Shown: positions 5,371 through 7,087 of the stretch, piece after piece | Layout: each line of letters starts with the position of its first letter | Position numbering within the stretch: position 1 is the first letter of the stretch | Source: Methanosarcinales archaeon | GTDB taxonomy: Archaea; Halobacteriota; Methanosarcinia; Methanosarcinales; Methanogasteraceae | NCBI GenBank assembly: GCA_003661105.1 | Contig: QMVM01000105.1 | Location: forward strand, 1 to 7,087 | Reading direction: 5' to 3' | DNA length: 7,087 nucleotides | Notes under the pieces: model-generated | Database searches by the model: none | The model's input: only the letters and a program-made list of their open reading frames with translations | Told to the model about the DNA's origin: nothing | Translations under genes and position numbers: made by a program

Positions 5371-6758
5371 TCGCAGGGACTCACAGCGGCGTTGGAAAAA
5401 CCACCGTCGCGATGGCGCTGATGGCTGCGTTTGCGCGCAGATATGCGGTTGCTCCGTTTAAGGTAGGGCCCGATTACATCGATCCGAGCCACCATACTGC
5501 GATATGCGGACGCCCGTCCAGAAATCTGGACACGTTCATGATGGGAGAGGATGGTGTCCGGGAGACGTTTTCCAGAGCGGCAGCAGGTACTGATATCTGC
5601 GTGATTGAGGGCGCGATGGGGCTGTATGACGGCATGGGGTCTGACGATACCGCATCCGCTGCGCATGTCGCAAGGGTACTCGGTCTGCCTGTGATCCTCG
5701 TTGTCGATGTTAAAGGCGTCTCCAGAAGCGCTGCTGCAATCGTCAAGGGGTACTGCGACTTTGATAAACGGATCAACGTCGCTGGCGTGGTTCTGAACAA
5801 GGTAGGAAGCCCGAGACACGGCGATATGGTCAGGACTGCGATCCAGCAGGAACTCTCGGTTCCAGTGGTCGGAGAGATACCGAAATCATCCCGTATCGAG
5901 CTTCCATCGAGGCACCTTGGGCTGTATATGGCTCACGAGGGCTATCGCACGGATTACGTGACAGAACTGGAATCGCTTGCAGTAGATCACCTGGATATTC
6001 CCGCGATCCGGGACATCGCACAACATGCCCGAGATGCAGGGTACGCGGCGGCGGAAGAGGTTGGTGGCGGCGGTAGTTGTGGTGGTGGGAATAGCGTTGG
6101 TGGTGCTGATGACGATGATACTGGTGACGACAGTTCTGCCCGGCACGATATCACGATAGGGGTTGCTCGTGACCCTGCTTTCTGTTTTTATTATGCAGAC
6201 CTGATCGATTCATTGAAACGGGATGCAAACCTTGTATTCTGGAGTCCGCTTACAGACGATCTGCCCGAAGCAGATGGGTTCTATTTCGGGGGCGGGTATC
6301 CTGAGTTGTACGCAAAAGAACTGTCGGCACGCAGCAAGACTGGAAAAGATATCAGGGACACTGCCGCGGACGGGGTTCCGATCTATGGCGAATGCGGAGG
6401 CATGATCTACCTCTGCGAATCCTTAATCGACCTGGACGGAAATACATACCCTATGACCGGCGTGCTTCCGGCAGAGACTGTGATGACGAACCGATTGCAG
6501 GCACTCGGATACACCGATGCAACCGTATCCGGTAATCAGGTAGTTCCCGCCGGGCGGATTCGCGGGCACGAGTTTCATTATTCAGAGACCGATTGCGCGC
6601 CTGATGTTAGATTCGCATACCGGATGAACCGGGGGAAAGGCATCAGGGACGGGATGGATGGGATGCTCGAATATGCCACGCTCGGGAGTTACATGCATGC
6701 ACCGCCAAGTTTTGATGTGAGCCGATTTATCGAGTCATGCAGACGGCATGTTCGCTGA
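5355..6758 (+). CDS. cbiA: cobyrinate a,c-diamide synthase CbiA
   Basis: CbiA uses glutamine and ATP to amidate the a and c side chains of cobyrinate in anaerobic B12 synthesis. In this 467-residue reading the N-terminal ATPase has Walker A GTHSGVGKTT (8-17, K15), FKVGPDYIDPSHHT (35-48), GRPSRNLDT (52-60), IEGAMGLYDG (84-93), VAGVVLNKVGSPRH (142-155) and SRHLGL (185-190). The glutaminase domain has FGGGYPE (311-317), the nucleophile C347 in YGECGGMIYL, RGHEFHYS (403-410) and H448 in GSYMHAPP. The related F430 enzyme CfbB has, as I remember it, VALDYIDPSYH instead of VGPDYIDP, which favours CbiA. The two domains are joined by an unusual Gly-rich then Asp-rich linker (236-259). The ATG at 5355 (MPAILIAGTHSG) matches the family N-terminus; an in-frame ATG at 5304 would add 17 unrelated residues. 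No Shine-Dalgarno is visible at either start. Confidence 0.92.
   Translation: MPAILIAGTHSGVGKTTVAMALMAAFARRYAVAPFKVGPDYIDPSHHTAICGRPSRNLDTFMMGEDGVRETFSRAAAGTDICVIEGAMGLYDGMGSDDTASAAHVARVLGLPVILVVDVKGVSRSAAAIVKGYCDFDKRINVAGVVLNKVGSPRHGDMVRTAIQQELSVPVVGEIPKSSRIELPSRHLGLYMAHEGYRTDYVTELESLAVDHLDIPAIRDIAQHARDAGYAAAEEVGGGGSCGGGNSVGGADDDDTGDDSSARHDITIGVARDPAFCFYYADLIDSLKRDANLVFWSPLTDDLPEADGFYFGGGYPELYAKELSARSKTGKDIRDTAADGVPIYGECGGMIYLCESLIDLDGNTYPMTGVLPAETVMTNRLQALGYTDATVSGNQVVPAGRIRGHEFHYSETDCAPDVRFAYRMNRGKGIRDGMDGMLEYATLGSYMHAPPSFDVSRFIESCRRHVR
6063..6104 (+). repeat. GGT/GGC-rich low-complexity tract in cbiA linker
   Basis: A run of GG-containing triplets (GGTGGCGGCGGTAG, then GGTGGTGGG, then GGTGGTG) codes for the glycine-rich linker between the ATPase and glutaminase domains, followed by GAT/GAC codons for Asp. 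It looks like slippage-expanded sequence and could form a two-tier G-quadruplex on the coding strand. Confidence 0.6.
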
Positions 6759-6772
6759 AACCGAAAAGATCG

Positions 6773-6781
6773 ATTTAAAAA
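6773..6781 (+). promoter_or_regulatory. TATA box downstream of cbiA
   Basis: ATTTAAAAA, preceded by the purine-rich CGAAAAGA, is centred 27 bases before the ATG at 6804. This is ideal spacing for a leaderless archaeal transcript. It shares GATTTAAAA with the sites at 1390-1398 and 2455-2463. Confidence 0.5.
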
Positions 6782-6803
6782 CACTGTGCTCTTCGCGCCC
6801 TCT

Positions 6804-6995
6804 ATGGTTAGATCCGGTGACTTTTGCCACTTTTGTGGGATCGATTTGACCACAACAAAAATACCTCTTTTGCGTGAATATCGAGACTTTTTAATTTATT
6901 CTGGTCGGTTGAAAACATGGCGCCAACCCGACAAATACGGGTATTATTGTGTGGGTGTAATCAATGAAATCGGTGTTAATCTGTGGCTAAAATAG
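6804..6995 (+). CDS. 63-residue hypothetical protein, doubtful or truncated
   Basis: The frame reads MVRSGDFCHFCGIDLTTTKIPLLREYRDFL... and ends in LWLK-TAG. One CxxC knuckle (C8-x2-C11) near the N-terminus and a lone C49 suggest the start of a zinc-ribbon protein lacking its second knuckle. The ATG is exactly where a leaderless transcript from the TATA box at 6773-6781 would begin; the frame also extends to a GTG at 6786, but that is too close to the TATA box. The last residues (GVNLWLK) are coded by the left arm of an inverted repeat, so the C-terminus probably arises from repeat sequence, and the gene may be a remnant broken by it. I do not recognise the family. Either a small real gene or a degraded one. 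Confidence 0.35.
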   Translation: MVRSGDFCHFCGIDLTTTKIPLLREYRDFLIYSGRLKTWRQPDKYGYYCVGVINEIGVNLWLK

Positions 6996-7013
6996 TATCA
7001 GCCACAGATTAAC
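6975..7013. repeat. perfect 14-bp inverted repeat at the end of the small ORF
   Basis: GTTAATCTGTGGCT (6975-6988) and AGCCACAGATTAAC (7000-7013) are exact reverse complements with an 11-base loop. The stem can be lengthened by a T-G and a G-C pair at the base. It covers the last codons and stop of the ORF ending at 6995. It could act as a 3' hairpin or belong to a dispersed repeat element. Confidence 0.75.
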
Positions 7014-7034
7014 GCAGATGGACACAGATTAGCG
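7005..7034 (+). repeat. three 10-base units beginning CAGAT
   Basis: CAGATTAACG, CAGATGGACA and CAGATTAGCG follow one another with an exact period of 10. The first overlaps the right arm of the inverted repeat; the third could pair with the left arm instead. Similar ACACAGATTAAC-type runs are, from memory, dispersed in many environmental genomes. From 7035 to the window end I see no gene or other signal. Confidence 0.55.
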
Positions 7035-7087
7035 GTGTAAACCACTTTTCAGACCGATAGTTCTCCATTATGGTAATTCGGGTTGAA

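Noticed and set aside
5367..5819. Minus-strand open frames of 108-150 codons
   Set aside because: Both are antisense to the ATPase domain of cbiA, which has an unbroken set of family motifs.
6975..7034. CRISPR array
   Set aside because: Units are only 10 bases with no spacers; the pattern is a short-period repeat plus one inverted repeat.

Overview
The window looks like archaeal chromosome, most likely from a methanogen- or ANME-type euryarchaeon. The evidence is a UPF0282 metallo-beta-lactamase paired with a small zinc-ribbon protein, a short-form ThiC, and a cobyrinate a,c-diamide synthase. Promoters also point that way: TTTAAA-type TATA boxes lie 27-31 bases upstream of start codons with no leader, which is typical of leaderless archaeal mRNAs. 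The lineage is an inference; there is no rRNA or other marker gene.

Layout. Minus strand, right to left: (a) UPF0282 MBL-fold protein (4140-5099) followed by a 74-residue zinc-ribbon protein (3919-4143), joined by an ATGA overlap; (b) thiC (2471-3757) with its own TATA box and a pair of 12-bp direct repeats 21 bp apart upstream; (c) a two-gene toxin-antitoxin-like operon, RHH/UPF0175 protein (1982-2308) and PIN-domain protein (1476-1985), again with an ATGA overlap and visibly richer in A+T than its neighbours; (d) a cobalamin-binding radical SAM enzyme (start 1364) that runs off the left edge. Plus strand: cbiA (5355-6758), divergent from the UPF0282 operon across a 255-base intergenic region, then a doubtful 63-residue ORF with an excellent leaderless promoter (6804-6995), whose 3' end is part of a perfect 14-bp inverted repeat that continues into a 10-base-period CAGAT repeat.

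How it fits together. Three of the genes concern corrinoid or thiamin cofactors: CbiA amidates the corrin ring, the radical SAM enzyme probably uses cobalamin, and ThiC (or a ThiC-family hydroxybenzimidazole synthase, which would make a cobamide lower ligand) turns aminoimidazole ribotide into a cofactor precursor. They are not one operon, so the shared theme may be coincidence. The UPF0282/zinc-ribbon pair and the toxin-antitoxin pair are separate units. No tRNA, rRNA, CRISPR array or insertion sequence was seen. The points most worth a second look are the ThiC-versus-BzaF question, the hairpin/repeat at the right end, the cbiA start with its overlapping upstream ORF, the direct repeats upstream of thiC, and the unusual Gly/Asp-rich linker in CbiA.
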